From Schizophyllum amplum (lineage: Eukaryota; Basidiomycota; Agaricomycetes; Agaricales; Schizophyllaceae): DNA of 64,000 nt. Each line of letters starts with the position of its first letter. Positions within the stretch are counted from its first letter, which is position 1. The stretch is taken from the NCBI GenBank assembly GCA_007026445.1, contig VDMD01000067.1, positions 62,001-126,000 of the forward strand, in the 5' to 3' direction. Under the pieces are notes generated by a model. It did not search any database and was not told the origin of the DNA. It saw nothing but the letters and a program-made list of their open reading frames with translations. A program made the translations under genes and the position numbers. This document shows, in pieces, positions 32,263 to 44,646 of the stretch.

Positions 32263-34551
32263 TTACTTTGGAGCGCACTCCGCCTCGAAATCGACCGGCG
32301 TCAGCTCCTTCACGCGCGCCTTGAACACTGACATGGCGCAGAACTCGGGCCGGCCCTCCAGGTGCTGCCCCTCCTCCGCGCAGAGCGGCAGCGAGAGATT
32401 GCGGTTCTGGTACCGCACGCGGACGACTGTGAGAGGGAGATTATGTAAGTAAAGTTTTCATGGAGAGACAGTAGCGAACGTAGCAGGCGCGTAGGAAGGC
32501 AAAATGGGAACGACGACGCACAGTGTTCCGGGCTCGACTTCGTCCTGAACGGCGACATAATCGTCTGCATGATTGACCGGCCCTCCGCTACCGGATCGCG
32601 CTTGAATAGCTCGAAGGTGATCGCGGACGTGAACGCGGGCCATCTGCGCAATCGTCAGCCTTTGCCTCAAGCAACTAAGTATCACAAGCGCCGCAAAAAC
32701 CGCCAACGCAGCGATACATCCCAGCCCACCAACACCCCAGAAACTCACTTATCATCAAATACATCCAACGTGGACAACAGCCCCGCGAGCGCCGTGTCAT
32801 GCGTGCTGTGCACAAGAATCTTCAGCGGGTCCTTCTGGCCCTGTTCGACCTTGCTCTGCATCTTGCGCGCCATGTCGTCGAGGAGACGGCCAAGGCCGAG
32901 GCGGCGGACCTCTTCGGTCTTGTCTGTGGGTAGGTGGAGGAGGTTAGACAGGTTTCGAGGAAAGCGGAAACACATCAATAAGAGCTCCTGTGTCGGGAGA
33001 AGTGGGACGTACAGCCGGAGAACCACTCGTTGACAACAGCGCGTTCCTGGCAGAATCCGTGAGTAGTTGCGGGGAGCGAGTGAGAGGGAAGCACATACAA
33101 GCACGTCCATGACCGCCTTCTCTTCGAACTCTGGTGGTATCTTGATTCCGTGGGCGACAGATGCGCGAATCTAGTTCCGCTTTAGCTGAGGCCCTTCATT
33201 CTTCCTCGGTCCAGTATAGACGCACAGTATCTAAGATTCCCGACGCCCTAGGCTTGCCGTCCACCCGGATCGGACCCCCGGTGTACTTGGAGAGCTTCTT
33301 GTCGAGGTTCTCAAGCATTGGGTTGTACGCGGCGGCTGCAGCTGCACGGGCTTCAGCAGCTGCATCGGCGACACGAAGCTTGACAGAAATAACCTTGCGC
33401 GAACCCAATCTTCAGAAACTCGAGTCGTTTGCAGGCGTAGGTGTTGCTGACGAGGTTCTCGTCCTGACTATTTCTGAAGCTGTGTTAGCGTGGCTAGTGA
33501 AGCCGGGTGGAAGATAGTACACACCGAACTAGCAAGGGCGGAACCTGCTCGGGGTGACACTTCTTGGTGGGGTACAGCCCGTGGACGATTTGTTGCAATG
33601 ATTCCATGGTCCGGGGGATGTTGGTACTCCTGAAAGCGACATTGGCGTCGTTCAATATGTCATAGATTTGGGCGAGCGTACCGGAAGTACACCTCTTCGC
33701 GGTTGCCCAGGAAGTTGGGGAGGAATTTGAGCCTGCAGCTGGGTGAGAGTGTTGCATGGCCGCGGAACGGTAAAGCTCACCGATCGACGTATAGGTCCCT
33801 CAGCGACTTGCCGAAGTTGTATGTTGACTGAGAAACGCGTCATGCCTCCTTCTTCACTACTCGAGGAAGAGCCGGGCACACCTGTCGTCCGAGATCCGTC
33901 AACTCGCCCAATAGACTACGCGCACAGGTTCACGAGTGCCAGCGAGGAGGGAGGGAAGGGAATGGTAGTCAGAATATGGGCGTGAAGCGGAGGCGCGTGA
34001 TCGAGCAAGCCACTACATACCATTCGCCCTCTGCACTGCTCCCGTCGCGACGTTCGAGAACCTTGCGGGTCCGTAGGAAGTCATCGTTATGTTCGCTAAC
34101 GACCGCCGTGACGCCCGTGGTTCCCGCTACCGCGGCTTGCAGCTGTCTTGCCGTCTTGCACATGATCCAGTGCTCTGGGATGGACGCCGGCGGCGCTGCT
34201 AGTCGGACGCCAACAGGGGTCCTCTCGCCTACATTTGTACGTGATCTGAGCAGCTGTCAGGAAAGAGGATCGAAGAGACGCACCGTGTCGCACATAAACG
34301 TGCACTTGCTCCAACTCCAAACCTTGAGGCGCGACCGGGTAGCGCTCTGCGTCTAGCGGGACCTGCGGCAGAGTGTAGTTGTATGGCGCTGCAGGCGGCT
34401 CAAAGACGCCTGTCTGGGGAGGCGCCATGATGTTTGCGGGGGAGGCGGTGGCGTTGGAGTAGAGCGACGAGGATTGCGCGACGACGGATATGGAGAACAA
34501 GGAAACCGAAATGAAGATCAACAGACGAGTGTGTACTCCTTCTAGGAGCAT
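32263..34551 (-). CDS. Secreted or luminal histidine acid phosphatase
   Basis: Branch-2 histidine phosphatase hydrolysing phosphomonoesters. The N-terminus has a hydrophobic signal peptide (LLIFISVSLFSISVVAQ). The catalytic motif is VYVRHG joined by splicing to ERTPVGVRL. Central signatures are CLLGELTDLGRQSTYNFGKS, VYFRSTNIPRTMESLQ and NEWFSGYKTEEVRRLGLGR. The proton-donor motif is HSTHDTALAGLLSTL. About ten canonical short introns; a 52-nt intron after KIGFAQ resolves an Ala-rich joint. The overall plan matches the fungal ACP6/prostatic-type acid phosphatases rather than phytases. Secretion to the vacuole or outside is inferred. Confidence 0.9.
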
Positions 34552-35566
34552 AAATGGATGATTTCGCGAATATAATGTGCAGCACCAAAGCTCCTCTTCA
34601 GTGTCTCAGTCTGTAGCTAGGAGACGGTCCGCGGAGGAGAAAGTCGGGCGCACGGTCCGGACCACGGGCCAGAGAGTCAGCATCAGCCGGTCTTTGTATC
34701 ACGTGACACAATGTTGAAGTCAGTACTTCAACGTCCCAGCCGATAAGTAACCACCTCTCGCTCTCATGCTTGTCAACATTTTTCTAGGAGCTCAATCAGC
34801 CTCTATGTGCAGCTTTAACGAAATCTGAGCTCTCGAGCTAGGCCTTGCGATCTGGACCGCCTAATCGAGAAAAGCCGGGACACGTGACCCAACATCTCTT
34901 TCGGAGTCTTTAAGTTTCTGAGCCAATTCTGAACGTTTGAACTCCCACCATCTGAAGTGCTATATGTAACAACATGAACTTCTTTCATTGAACTGCTCGC
35001 AGGGACTGTGACCTGCTTCAAGCGCCCTCGCTGCTATCTGCTCTTTATGTCTTCGCCCGCAGCTTCTTGAATCTCCGGGCGGCGACACGATGATCGTCGG
35101 CTGCCTGCCCCAGGTCTGCCTTATACATAAAGTCAACCCTGTACGTCCAAGAAGGCGCTCATATACGGTAATTCTGTCGCTCCAGCCTGGATCTCCCTTA
35201 ATACATCACAGGTTGTCGCGACTGCAGGTCACTGGACACTCGCCCTGAACTAAAGCCTTGACAAAACCCGCTCCGGACGACTGCCCCGCAGTGGCCCCCT
35301 TAGTCAAGGGCCCTGCATCCATTAAGTCCCGGACGTAAGATGATATCTTCCCAGCACCGGGCAGCGCTATCGATGTCAAGAATCGGGACAACCAGCAGCA
35401 AATTTCGCGATCACGCAGTGGCGGAGGCCTGTGATACGGCATAGATCGCCGCCGAAGAGTCCCGAACGGCGGCGAAGCCGCAGGCGTATAAGAGCGCCCC
35501 CGCCGCGCTCGATTATTCCCCGAGTCGTGCATTCCCCACCTCTCGCCCCCCGCTGCTAGACAAGTG
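34552..35566. other. Divergent intergenic region
   Basis: Promoters of the acid phosphatase (-) and MFS transporter (+). Two CACGTG hexamers occur at 34700-34705 and 34881-34886. No gene seen. Confidence 0.5.
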
Positions 35567-37424
35567 ATGCAGATGTCCCCCGAGCGCGATGAGTTCCCCG
35601 CGCAGCCCACCGAGGAGTCCCCCCTCCTCGGGTCTGAGGCGCAGACGACACCCCAGCGGGCGACGCCGCTGCCCATGGCGCAGCTCGGGACGCTCTGTCT
35701 CGTGCGCCTCGTCGACCCCCTCAACTTCACGCAGATCTTCCCCTACATCAACGAGTTCATCACGTACCTTCGCCTCACGGACGACCCGGGGAGGACTGGG
35801 TTCTATAGTGGGCTGGTCGAGTCGAGCTTCGCGCTCGCTCAGTTGATGAGCATCTATCCGACGGCGATGCTGTCAGGTCCGTGCTTGCGCACTTCCTCTG
35901 AACCAAGCAACCGACCTTGCGAACAGATATCATAGGCCGACGACCTATTATCCTGGCAGGCGCATTGGGCATTGCGCTATCTACTCTCCTCTTTGGCTGC
36001 TCGCAGAGCTTAGCAGGCCTGCTTCTCTCGCGCTCCCTCGGTGCGTTGCTCATCCCGCTCGGCTTCTTCCCCCCTTCTCCCCGCTGACATCCGTACCTTC
36101 AGCTGGCATATTCTCAGGGAACTCCGGCGTGCTTCATTCCGCCCTCGCAGAGCTAACAGATCCAAGCAACCGTGCTATTGCGGTCCCCATCTACGGGATG
36201 ATCTGGCCGGTGGGGAGCATAGCGGGGTATGTTGCTTAGCCTTCAGCGATCCACCTCCGGCATGACTAACCCGAGCGTTACAGACCCATGATAGGTGGCG
36301 CGTTCGCGAATGCGGCTGAAAAGTACCCCGCGGTGTTTGGCTACGAGTTCCTGCGTCAGTATCCGTACTTTATGCCCTGCTTCATCACGGGTTCGCTAGG
36401 CTTGGTAGGGTTTCTGCTTGGGTGGTTCTCCCTGGAGGAGGTGAGTTCAGTTCCATCCGTCGTGCGTGTGCGTGCGTGTGTCTTACTAATCCACTCGGCA
36501 GACTCTGCCAACGAAACGCTTCAGTAGAATGGATAGATGCGGCTCGCCATCCCCTGAGCGAACTGACGCAACAGCGCACCGCCCGCCCTCGCGTGGCAGC
36601 TCATGCGCGTACCTGCCATCCGCGCGCTCAGCGTGTCCGGGTTCGTCCTGAGCTTCATCTGCACCGCGTTCGATGTCGTCTTCGTCCTCTTCTGTTACTC
36701 CTCCGTTGAGCACGGCGGCGTGCACTTCAGCGTCAGTACCCCTCACTTCACTCTACAGAACTGTCTTCTCTGACATTACGCGCCCTGCAGGATTCGGAAA
36801 TTGGTCTCGCCCTCGCTGTCTCCGGTGGGTGGGCCGTGTTTATGCAGATCTGCGTTATGCCGGTCATCATCCGCCGCTTCGACCTCGCCGCCGCGTACAA
36901 CTTCTGCATGGCCGCCTGGCCGTTCACTTTCGCCACGTTTCCCGTGATGCAGCTGACGGTGCGCGCGGGGTACGACGCGGTGGCGGGCACGGTCGACCCA
37001 AGCACGCGCGCGCTCCTGTGGGTTGAGGTGTTTCTTCATGATGGGCATGGCGAGTGTCGCAAAGCTCGCGTACACGTTCAGCATGATGCTCTGCGCGGTG
37101 CACACGCCGAGTCCGGCGTCGCTCGGCTCGGTCAACGGCCTGGTGCAGCTGAGCATGTGTATGTCGCGCGCTATGAGCCCGGCGATTGTGAGGTGAGTAT
37201 TCCCGTGGGTTGGAGAACGTCGGATTTTGTATGCTGACGAAGATGCACAGTCTGGCGTTCGCCGTCTCGCTAATATGAACCTGCTCGGCGGCCAGTTTTG
37301 GGTGGTGGCGATGATTGCGGTGAGCATAGTCGGGCGTGCGATAACGCGCGGGATGCCGCGGGCCGACAAGTCGACGTCTGGGACGAGCATCAGCCCAGAT
37401 GCGATGGTGGCGATGGTGGAGTGA
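35567..37424 (+). CDS. MFS transporter with three single-base frame disruptions
   Basis: Twelve-helix major facilitator of the fungal drug/metabolite type. Seen: acidic N-terminus with TEESPLLG, VRLVDPLNFTQIFPYINEFI, IIGRRPIILAGALGIALST (motif A region), AGIFSGNSGVLHSALAELTD, YGMIWPVGSIAGPMIGG, GWFSLEE followed by TLPTKRF, VSGFVLSFICTAFDVVFV and FMQICVMPVIIRRFD. Exons join well to 36524, where the expected CAG|GTAGAA donor lacks one G. The frame then shifts at 37031-37033 (TTT where TT fits) and back near 37276 (one base missing in ATATG|AACCTG). The last two shifts compensate, so the frame stays open but about 80 residues of helix become polar. Either a degenerating gene or assembly errors. 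Substrate unknown. Confidence 0.75.
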
Positions 37425-38166
37425 GATGCACCATCCCTTCCTATAGCTCTTCATCTGAAGAGCCTATTGACGACCTTTGCGTGGGGGTCTTCAGACGAGA
37501 GAATCTACGATATATTTACGACCTGACCTGGAGGCGACAACGGACGCTGCATCATACTATCTTGTACCACATACCATCCTGCTGTATAGATACCAGCGCT
37601 GCTAAAATGTGCATATTAGTAGACATACACTGTATATACCACTGTCGAATACCAGAACCAATGACTTGTTGAGCACTCGGAATCCCTCGTAGACCATTGA
37701 CTCTAGTACATTCGCTTCAGAGTTTCGATCCCTGCGGCGTAGCATCAGCTGCAGCCCCGGACGACGGCACCATCTCAGGGTGTCTAGGGTCCAGGGAGCT
37801 GCTCAGTGGCCTGACATTACTTATTCAAGTAAGTACTGGGAGCGCGCGAGAGGTCAATCGACTGCCGAGTGACGGCACCTGGTCTACATGACCGCACAAG
37901 CTCTGCCTCTTACAGCTCACCTTCTCAAACACCACGAACACCAGACACACACACAAGAGAGCGAGTCAATAAAGACAGTTACAAGTGGGCTAAAGTAGTG
38001 TAATGGTATACCAAGGAAAACCGAAATAACGAGTAGACCAATACATAGGACCATGGGATTCAGAAGGCATCCGCCTGACGCTGACCCTTTTGCACGACGT
38101 CGTATACAGTGCGGCCTCTGAATGAGAAGAATTGTACAACGTCTGCAGGTGCGTGCCGCAGGCCGC
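37425..38166. other. Convergent intergenic spacer
   Basis: AT-richer DNA between 3' ends of the MFS and fatty acid hydroxylase genes. A partial duplication of the hydroxylase 3' end (ACGTCTGCAGGTGCGTGCC, 38141-38159) precedes the stop. Confidence 0.5.
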
Positions 38167-39534
38167 TCACGTCTGCAGGTACGTGCCAAAGATGCGGTCC
38201 CAGAAGGCGCCTGAAGGGACAGTGAGCAACGACCGCGACATGCGAGGAAGTTCACATACTCGTGACACCAAAGCCAAGATCAAAGTTCTTGTAGTGGTGC
38301 GCGAGGTGATACCTCTTGAGCTCGGTCCAGTACTTCGGTAACTTGGTGTGGTGGAGGGCGTAGTGCGTGCAGTCGTACAGAACGTCTGTATTTAGCGGTC
38401 AGTTTACGGACCAATGACGTGAATGTGATGAGACCCACAAAACACGAACGCGCCCGAAATGATCCCATTCGCGACCGCAGGCGGGAACAGGGCGTGCGCG
38501 AGCTTCGTGAACGGCGACTGCAGCAGAATGAACAGCGTCGGCGGCATCACCAGCCTCAACCGGTCCATCGGCAGGTAGTGGTGCACGCCGTGCGTGAGGA
38601 AGTGCACCGTCAGCGCGAGCGGGTGGTCCGGAAGATAGTAGTCGAGGTGGAAGAGGAACCGGTGGAGGAGGTACTCGAGGAAGGTCCAGATGATGTTGCC
38701 AATGACGAAGCAGATGCCGGTCTTGAGGAAGGACGAGGTTGGCAGGCTCGAGAGGGCGGCCAGTGGCAGCTTCGGGTTCGTCCAGAATGGCGGGAGGGAA
38801 CCCGAGAACTGGAAGACGGAGCGCAGGCCGAGGTATGTGGCGATGGGCAGCCAGACGATGGGGATGACATACCAGTTGGTGCGGGTGAGCATCTGGGGGC
38901 GCGTTCAGCCTTGGCGAGACATATTCGGAACGACCAACATACCTCAAGGATGTCAGGCCCAAAGAAGCGCGCGGGGTACGGGAGGTGTCGGGGCTGGTGC
39001 ACTTGCTTGAGATAGTAGGATTTGCTATGGGGGAATAGTAAGTGGCGCGCTCGCCTAGACGCAGATAGGCAGAACATACCTCCAGTCGGCCCGCAGCACC
39101 TGCATGACCATCGGCTTGCGCAAGTCGATGAACTGGAACTTGTCATAGTCGGAGGACTCGTCCGTGTCGTCGGGGTGCACCTCCTCACTCGCCTCCCAGT
39201 CTGCGCCAGTACAATTAGTACATAATCAGGGGAATTGGACCCATCACTGACCATCCTTGACGATCGTTTCTTCCGTGCCAAGCTTGCCAATCAGGTAGTC
39301 GGACAGCACGTCGTATGCGCTGTCCGAGTGCTCGTGCTCGAGCGGGTCCTGCATGATCTCGTCCATAGGTCCCCCAGCATACTTGAGGATCAAATCGTCG
39401 CCACCGGGGTGGTCGGGGAGGAAGTGCGTAACGTCGTACACCCTGTCCTTGTACGAGACCCATGCGCTCGCCGCCGTCTTGTGCTCGGCAACGTCCTCGG
39501 CCGTGAAGATGCGAATACGCTTCGTCGTCGACAT
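38167..39534 (-). CDS. SCS7: Fatty acid 2-hydroxylase (Scs7/FA2H type)
   Basis: Di-iron ER enzyme that hydroxylates carbon 2 of the very-long-chain acyl group of ceramides. The N-terminus is a cytochrome b5 domain with haem-binding FLPDHPGGDDLILKYAGG. The membrane hydroxylase domain carries the His-box set: EYLLHRFLFHLDYYLPDH, FLTHGVHHYLPMD, CTHYALHHTKLPKYWTELK and YHLAHHYKNFDLGFGVTS. The protein ends FWDRIFGTYLQT. Introns are short and canonical, including one that splits the Y of YVLYDCTHY. All expected histidines are present, so an active enzyme is predicted. Products feed inositol phosphorylceramide and glucosylceramide, which places it in sphingolipid metabolism. Confidence 0.95.
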
Positions 39535-40012
39535 GTCAGCAGCAATCTGTGCTCGCGGCGGCGGTCTGGGGGTAAAACGAGGGGATGCGGACCGAGCTGC
39601 TCGCTGCCGGGCTGACGACGGCGGGAGACAAGGGTTGATGGAGTCGACTGATGGTTGATTTCAGGAGGGGCGGTTCCCACGGTTGATGTCACACCGCAAT
39701 TGTCAGCGCGCCAGCGCCTCAGCCGCGCCGGATCTCGCCTCCTTTCGACGCGAGCCGCCCCGAGGCGGCCTTTCCAGACGCCCAGAGCAGCAGAGAGTGG
39801 GAGTACATATTCACGTGCATAGCAGGAGGAGCAGTAGGCTAGATCAGTCGAGGATCTGCACGCCACCAGAACGTGTGTGAACACGGGCAGTCCATGCCCG
39901 GTTCCCCAGTAGGAGACAAAAGCGCTAAAACCAAGAAGCAGGACTGAATAGTGACTGAATCGACTTGCAACATCACATACATCTGAGATAGCCAGGTAAT
40001 GAATGTCATTGG
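39535..40012. other. Intergenic spacer
   Basis: Promoter side of the fatty acid hydroxylase and 3' flank of the GMC gene; no gene seen. Confidence 0.5.
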
Positions 40013-42487
40013 TTATAAGTACACCGCCTTTATGAGGTCCGCTGCCCGCTCCGCGACAATATACGTCGGAGCCTGTGGGTGCGCCTCCGGGATCTGTGGC
40101 TATACCGCCCTATCAGCAAGAAGCATCTGCTTTCATCGCAGCAATAATCACTCACGTAAATCGACGCGTCCACCACCCTCAGTCCATTCACCCAATTAAC
40201 CCGGAGATCTGCATCCAGGACGCCCCCAGGCCCCGCCCTCGCCGTGCAGCATGCATGATTGACGGTAATCGAGTTGTTGCGCGCGTATATAGCGAGCGCA
40301 TCGTCCGTCGTGGCGTCCGCGATGCCGCCGTAGAGGCCCACGAGGTACCCTTTCCATGGATCAGCATCGAGAAACGTGCGCAGGGCATGCACGCCGTCGA
40401 GCATGGCAGCGACGTCATAATCGTCCGTGTACAGCCCAAGGTCGATAAGAGGCGCGTCCCAGACAGAGGCAGAGGCGAGAGTGAGCAAACCACCTGGAAA
40501 ACCTATGTCAGCACGCGAAGGACTCGAGTCAGAGAGCGAGTGGGAACGTACGTGATTTCGGGGAAACTACAGCCGCCAGGACGGTCATGAAGCTGCCGTT
40601 TGTGGGTACTGGGGTGCTTCCGAAGGGCGCAAAGCCATTCTGTTTCTCTCGTAAGTTATCACTATCCGCACGCAGGAGAAACAGTCAAGTTGCCACTCAC
40701 GATGAAGAGGAACTCCAGATTCCCCGACGTAGGCCCAGAGGACGGATCCTCCCCGCCGACAGTGGTCGTCTTCAGGAATGCCTGCGTGTTGGAGGGCGAA
40801 AGCACGAATAGTCCTGAAATGCTCTGCCATCAACAGGCCTGCTCGAAAATACCAGCCTTTCCGCCCACCTTGCCTCTCCTCTTCCCACTCCTTCAGATCC
40901 GCCGCCACGATGTCCTCATCGCGCAGTACTGCGTCGAACGTGCTATTCGAGTTCACTTCATAGTAGTTCGCCAGCAGCGGGTGGTCTGTCAGGCCCGCGC
41001 CCACCTCCGGCGAGTCGAGGATCATGCTGATGTTCAGCGCCTCCAGCTGGGCTTTTGGCCCGATGCCGGAGAGCATGAGGAGTTGTGGGGTGCCGAATAC
41101 GCCGGCGCTGAGGATGACTTCTTTGGTGGCGGTGAGTTGCGTGCGGGGGCCTAGATGGTGAGAGTCAGTGGGGAGACAGAGAACGAACAAAAATGGACAT
41201 GTCGGCTCACCATCTTCACTCTGCGCCAGCTCGACCGTGGTCATAACGCGCGATGCGTCGGTGGACGAGTCCACGATACGGGTGACTCTGGTGTTGATAA
41301 GGAGATCCAGATTCGACCTGTTCAGCGCCGGATGCAGGTACGCAGTGGCTGAGCTGCTTCGCTCCCCATTACCGATCGAGGATTGTACGTAGCCTACCTT
41401 GTTCATGAGCATTTGATTACTAGAAGCAAATTTACCAGGAACAGGATTTGCCAGAAGCAGTGCTCTGCACGATCAGGAATCTCCAAAAGCGCTTTTAAAG
41501 GACCGATGTTTGAGTGAAAGCAGCCCTTACCAAAGCCCAACATATCCCCCGCATTGAAGTCCTTATTATACCGGAACCGTCCGCCGAGCGCTTGCGCAGA
41601 GGCCACGACGCGGTTGTCGAGCTCGGTCGGAAACCCGGGGAGGCTGACCTGAACGGGGCCGTTGCCATGGACGGAGGGGTCCACCTCGCCTGTGGTGTCA
41701 TGGCCGTCGGCAGGGGGCACTAGGCGGGAGGCCTGAGGGGTGGGTTAGTATCTAAGTTGCACGAGCAAGACTCAGTGTGCGCAATGGGTTGTGTGGGTAA
41801 GAATTGTCGAGCGTAAGCTCACCTTCCGATTGTACTGCTCCACAGCATCCCACGACCAGGCCGAGTCGTTCGTGAGGCGGGCAAGACTGTCCCAGAAGTC
41901 GTTTGAGGCTCTGTTCCAGGTCATCAGGTCTACACATGTCGTTCGTGTATGTCAATGAGACAGTCAGGCGGCACTAGACTTGCTAACAAAGACTTACTGA
42001 TGCTGCTACTGCCACCAAGCACGTAGCCACGCGAGAGAGGTACACTTCTGTTGAACAGCTCCGCCTGGGGAGTAGACGTGAAGTTCCAGTCCACCTCGGT
42101 GTCTGGGAGGTTGGTACCGAGGAAGGGAACTTCAACGTCGAGAATGCCTTCGTCACTATGCGAAGACATTTGTTAGCCCAGGCGCGTGATATAACTGGCG
42201 TTCGGGATACAACGCACTCAACACCAGCTTCTACGACTAGAACCTTCCATTCGGAGGCTTCTGAGAGACGGTTGGCGAGCACGGAACCAGCTGTACCAGC
42301 TATGATACGGTGCTAAATCAGGCTTGCTCGAACTACCCCGAAAACATGACATCTACTCACCTCCTACGACAATGAAGTCATACTTTGAGCCTTCAAGGTC
42401 CTCCAGAGACTTCAAAATCTTCGCAAAGCAGTCCTGAAGCAGCAGCAGCAAGCAAAAGAACAGAAGCGCGGACGTGCGAAGCGCCAT
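40013..42487 (-). CDS. Secreted GMC oxidoreductase, aryl-alcohol-oxidase-like (AA3_2)
   Basis: FAD-dependent extracellular oxidase or dehydrogenase. The protein starts with a signal peptide (MALRTSALLFFCLLLLLQ). The FAD fold reads KYDFIVVGAGTAGSVLANRL and VLVVEAG, then the GMC signature SRGYVLGGSSSI. Later are IGNGERSSSATAYLHPAL, VILSAGVFGTPQLLMLSGIG and C-terminal VNGLRVVDASIY spliced to PQIPEAHPQAP. The two active-site histidines of the family fit NHACCTA and EAHPQAP. More than eight introns splice cleanly, including one of about 130 nt and one with donor GTGGGC. Typical substrates are aromatic or aliphatic alcohols, giving H2O2 for lignocellulose decay. A minus-strand TATATTTAAG lies about 90 nt upstream. 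Confidence 0.92.
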
Positions 42488-43017
42488 TTCCCTTGAACTT
42501 GTTGATCTCGATGGCCGATTGCGAATGGGATTCGGGGACGAGGATGACTGCCAGTAACGACATCTCTAGCATGCTGCTTAAATATATCATGATCCACCGT
42601 GGGACCAGAATCGGTGCGAGGGAAACACCGCGCGACTAGTCAAGAGCGGTCTCAATGCTCATGCAGAAGCCTCCGTCTAGAGTTCAGCTCGCAGCGAGGT
42701 CGTCGGAGCCGCGGAGAGCACATTTAGAATGAAGTCGTGCCGGCGGCGAGGATCAGTAATTCTTGCTAATACAGGGAACAAGATGCGCATCATGGCAGTT
42801 GAGAACAAAGCTGAGCTCGAACGGGAAACGCCGGTGGTCACGGATCGGCGTGACAAACGCGTCTGGTCACATCCACATGACACGAACGCGTCCTTCTTTC
42901 TCCCGAAATCTTCTCCTCCTCATCTTGTTCTCTAACCACGTCTCTGTTCATGTTATGCTTGGAGACTAATGGTATGCTACAAAAGCTATTCTATATCGTT
43001 TCATTCGGAATCAAACA
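42488..43017. other. Intergenic region, GMC promoter
   Basis: Contains the TATA-like element of the GMC gene (42577-42586) and the 3' flank of the DUF1479 gene. No gene seen. Confidence 0.5.
42577..42586 (-). promoter_or_regulatory. TATA-like element of the GMC gene
   Basis: TATATTTAAG on the minus strand, about 90 nt upstream of the ATG at 42487. Confidence 0.45.
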
Positions 43018-44646
43018 TTAAGCAAAACCCAACGCCTCATTCGCCAGCTCGCGCACCGCTCTCTGGCCCTGAGTGAGGCCATCGGCGTCGGCGTCGAACT
43101 TGTCGAGGCCGAAGAGGCGGCGGCCCTCTGGCGACAGGATGCTTCCTTCCTTACCGCGATCCTCGTGGTTCTTCTCCAATCCCTGGCCTGCACGGGGCGG
43201 CATGTCGGGCGGCGGGACACCCTCCAGGAACGCCTTACGCTGATCGACGAGGTTGCCAGTGTTGTAGCCGCAAAGCGGGACGACGGGGATGAAGGCGACG
43301 GAGGAATCGTTGGTGCCGTTGTGCTCTTTCTCGACCTGGTGGACCTGCAAAGCTGACGCGTTAGATTGATCTCTTCCGACGGCGATTGCGGCCCTCACCA
43401 TGTCGCAGTGCCAGAATACGTAGTCGCCCGGGTCGGCCTTGGGGCAGGACACCACCGTCTTGTCCAGCTTCAAGTGCGGGTGCCAGCTGGACTTGAGGAC
43501 TTGGCCCTGACCTGGGCTCGCGCCATAGAAGTACGTGCTGTGCATATCAAGCACGTTATCGTCGTTGAAGAAGGGTCGCAGGAGCATATACGCTGTTGAC
43601 AGCTTGATGTCTGGCAACAACTGGATGGTTCCGCAACCGGGTCCATTGTCCGACATGGACAGCCAGCCTATGCACAATGAGCGATGCGTCAATCCAATGG
43701 CAATGGGACACACCTTGCAAGCTACGGAACCCCGAACATGCCCCACTCCCGCCGTACATGTCGATAATCGCCTCCGCGCGGTGATCCATGTCCCACGCAT
43801 CGTATTTCTCCCAGCGGCCCTCCCATACCGCCCTATACACCGCGCTGTACTCGGGATCCTCCCACCGCTCGATGGACCCATTGTCGAGATGCGGCGGCAG
43901 CGTTCCAGCAGCCCCAGGCATGCGCACGCGGAAGCGATCCGCATACATCGCCTGTTCCGTCAAGTCCACCATTGTGTCCGGGCTCGCCGTGTACAGCTGG
44001 CTCATCGCGAGTTGCGCCTTGATCATGTTTGGGTGGCTGCGCGCCTCATTCTGCGCCGGCTGCCAGAACGTGCCGTACATCTGCGGCGCGTTTGGGGGGA
44101 AACGCGGGACGTCCGGGTGGCGCGTGCAGTAGTCGAGCATGGACTCCTTCCATGCGAGCGCTTGATCGCGAGTGACGACCCCGCGCAGAACGCAGCAGCC
44201 GCTCTCCTTGATTAACGCGGCGATGTCGTCTGGGAACTTCCCATCGGGGCCGATCGACGAGAAGTCAACGTATGGGACGGCCTGCGGGGAGGAGGCACAG
44301 GGCGAGGTGAGTGCGTGTTCTATCACAGATGAATATAAAAGGTGCTTACAGACGGGCCTGCCTTGTCGATCTCGGCAGTACGCGTTTCAAGCACCTTGAT
44401 TAGACGCGTCCAGCTGTCTTGTACCGCAGCATAATGTTCGGGCTTGACGAGGCTCTTCTTGACGTCGGCAAAACGCGCCTCCAGCGCGTCTGGCTTGTCG
44501 CCATCGAGGTTCCCCCAGACTGCCTTGGAGGTGTTCTTGACGAGGCGCTTGTGAAGAGCGCCTCTGCTCATGCCCGATGCGGACGTGGCGCTGGACCGAA
44601 ACGACTCGATCGAGGCTTGCGGACGTAGTACTTGCACGGCGGCCAT
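43018..44646 (-). CDS. DUF1479 family protein, putative Fe(II)/2-oxoglutarate dioxygenase
   Basis: The frame gives an N-terminal helical segment (RLVKNTSKAVWGNLDGDKPD), then VPYVDFSSI, SGCCVLRGVV, YGTFWQPAQNEARSHPN, and a metal-site HxD in PHLDNGSIERWED. Next are YGGSGACSGFRSLQGWLSMS, a distal His region DYVFWHCDMVHQVEKEHNGT and an AFIPVVPLCGYN strand; this is the double-stranded beta-helix order of DUF1479 (bacterial YbiU-like) proteins. The C-terminus is polar. Four canonical introns. Start is the ATG giving MAAVQVLRP; an in-frame ATG at 44730 would add a basic, hydrophobic leader that could target mitochondria. The reaction is unknown; oxygenase activity is inferred from the fold. Next to the GMC gene on the same strand. 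Confidence 0.88.

Noticed and set aside
40800..40880. Suspected frameshift before LSPSNTQAFLK in the GMC gene
   Set aside because: Donor CAAG|GTGGGC gives QGLFVLSPSN in phase.
41390..41520. Suspected frame break in the GMC gene
   Set aside because: A longer intron of about 130 nt joins LGFG to YVQSSIGNGERSSSA in frame.
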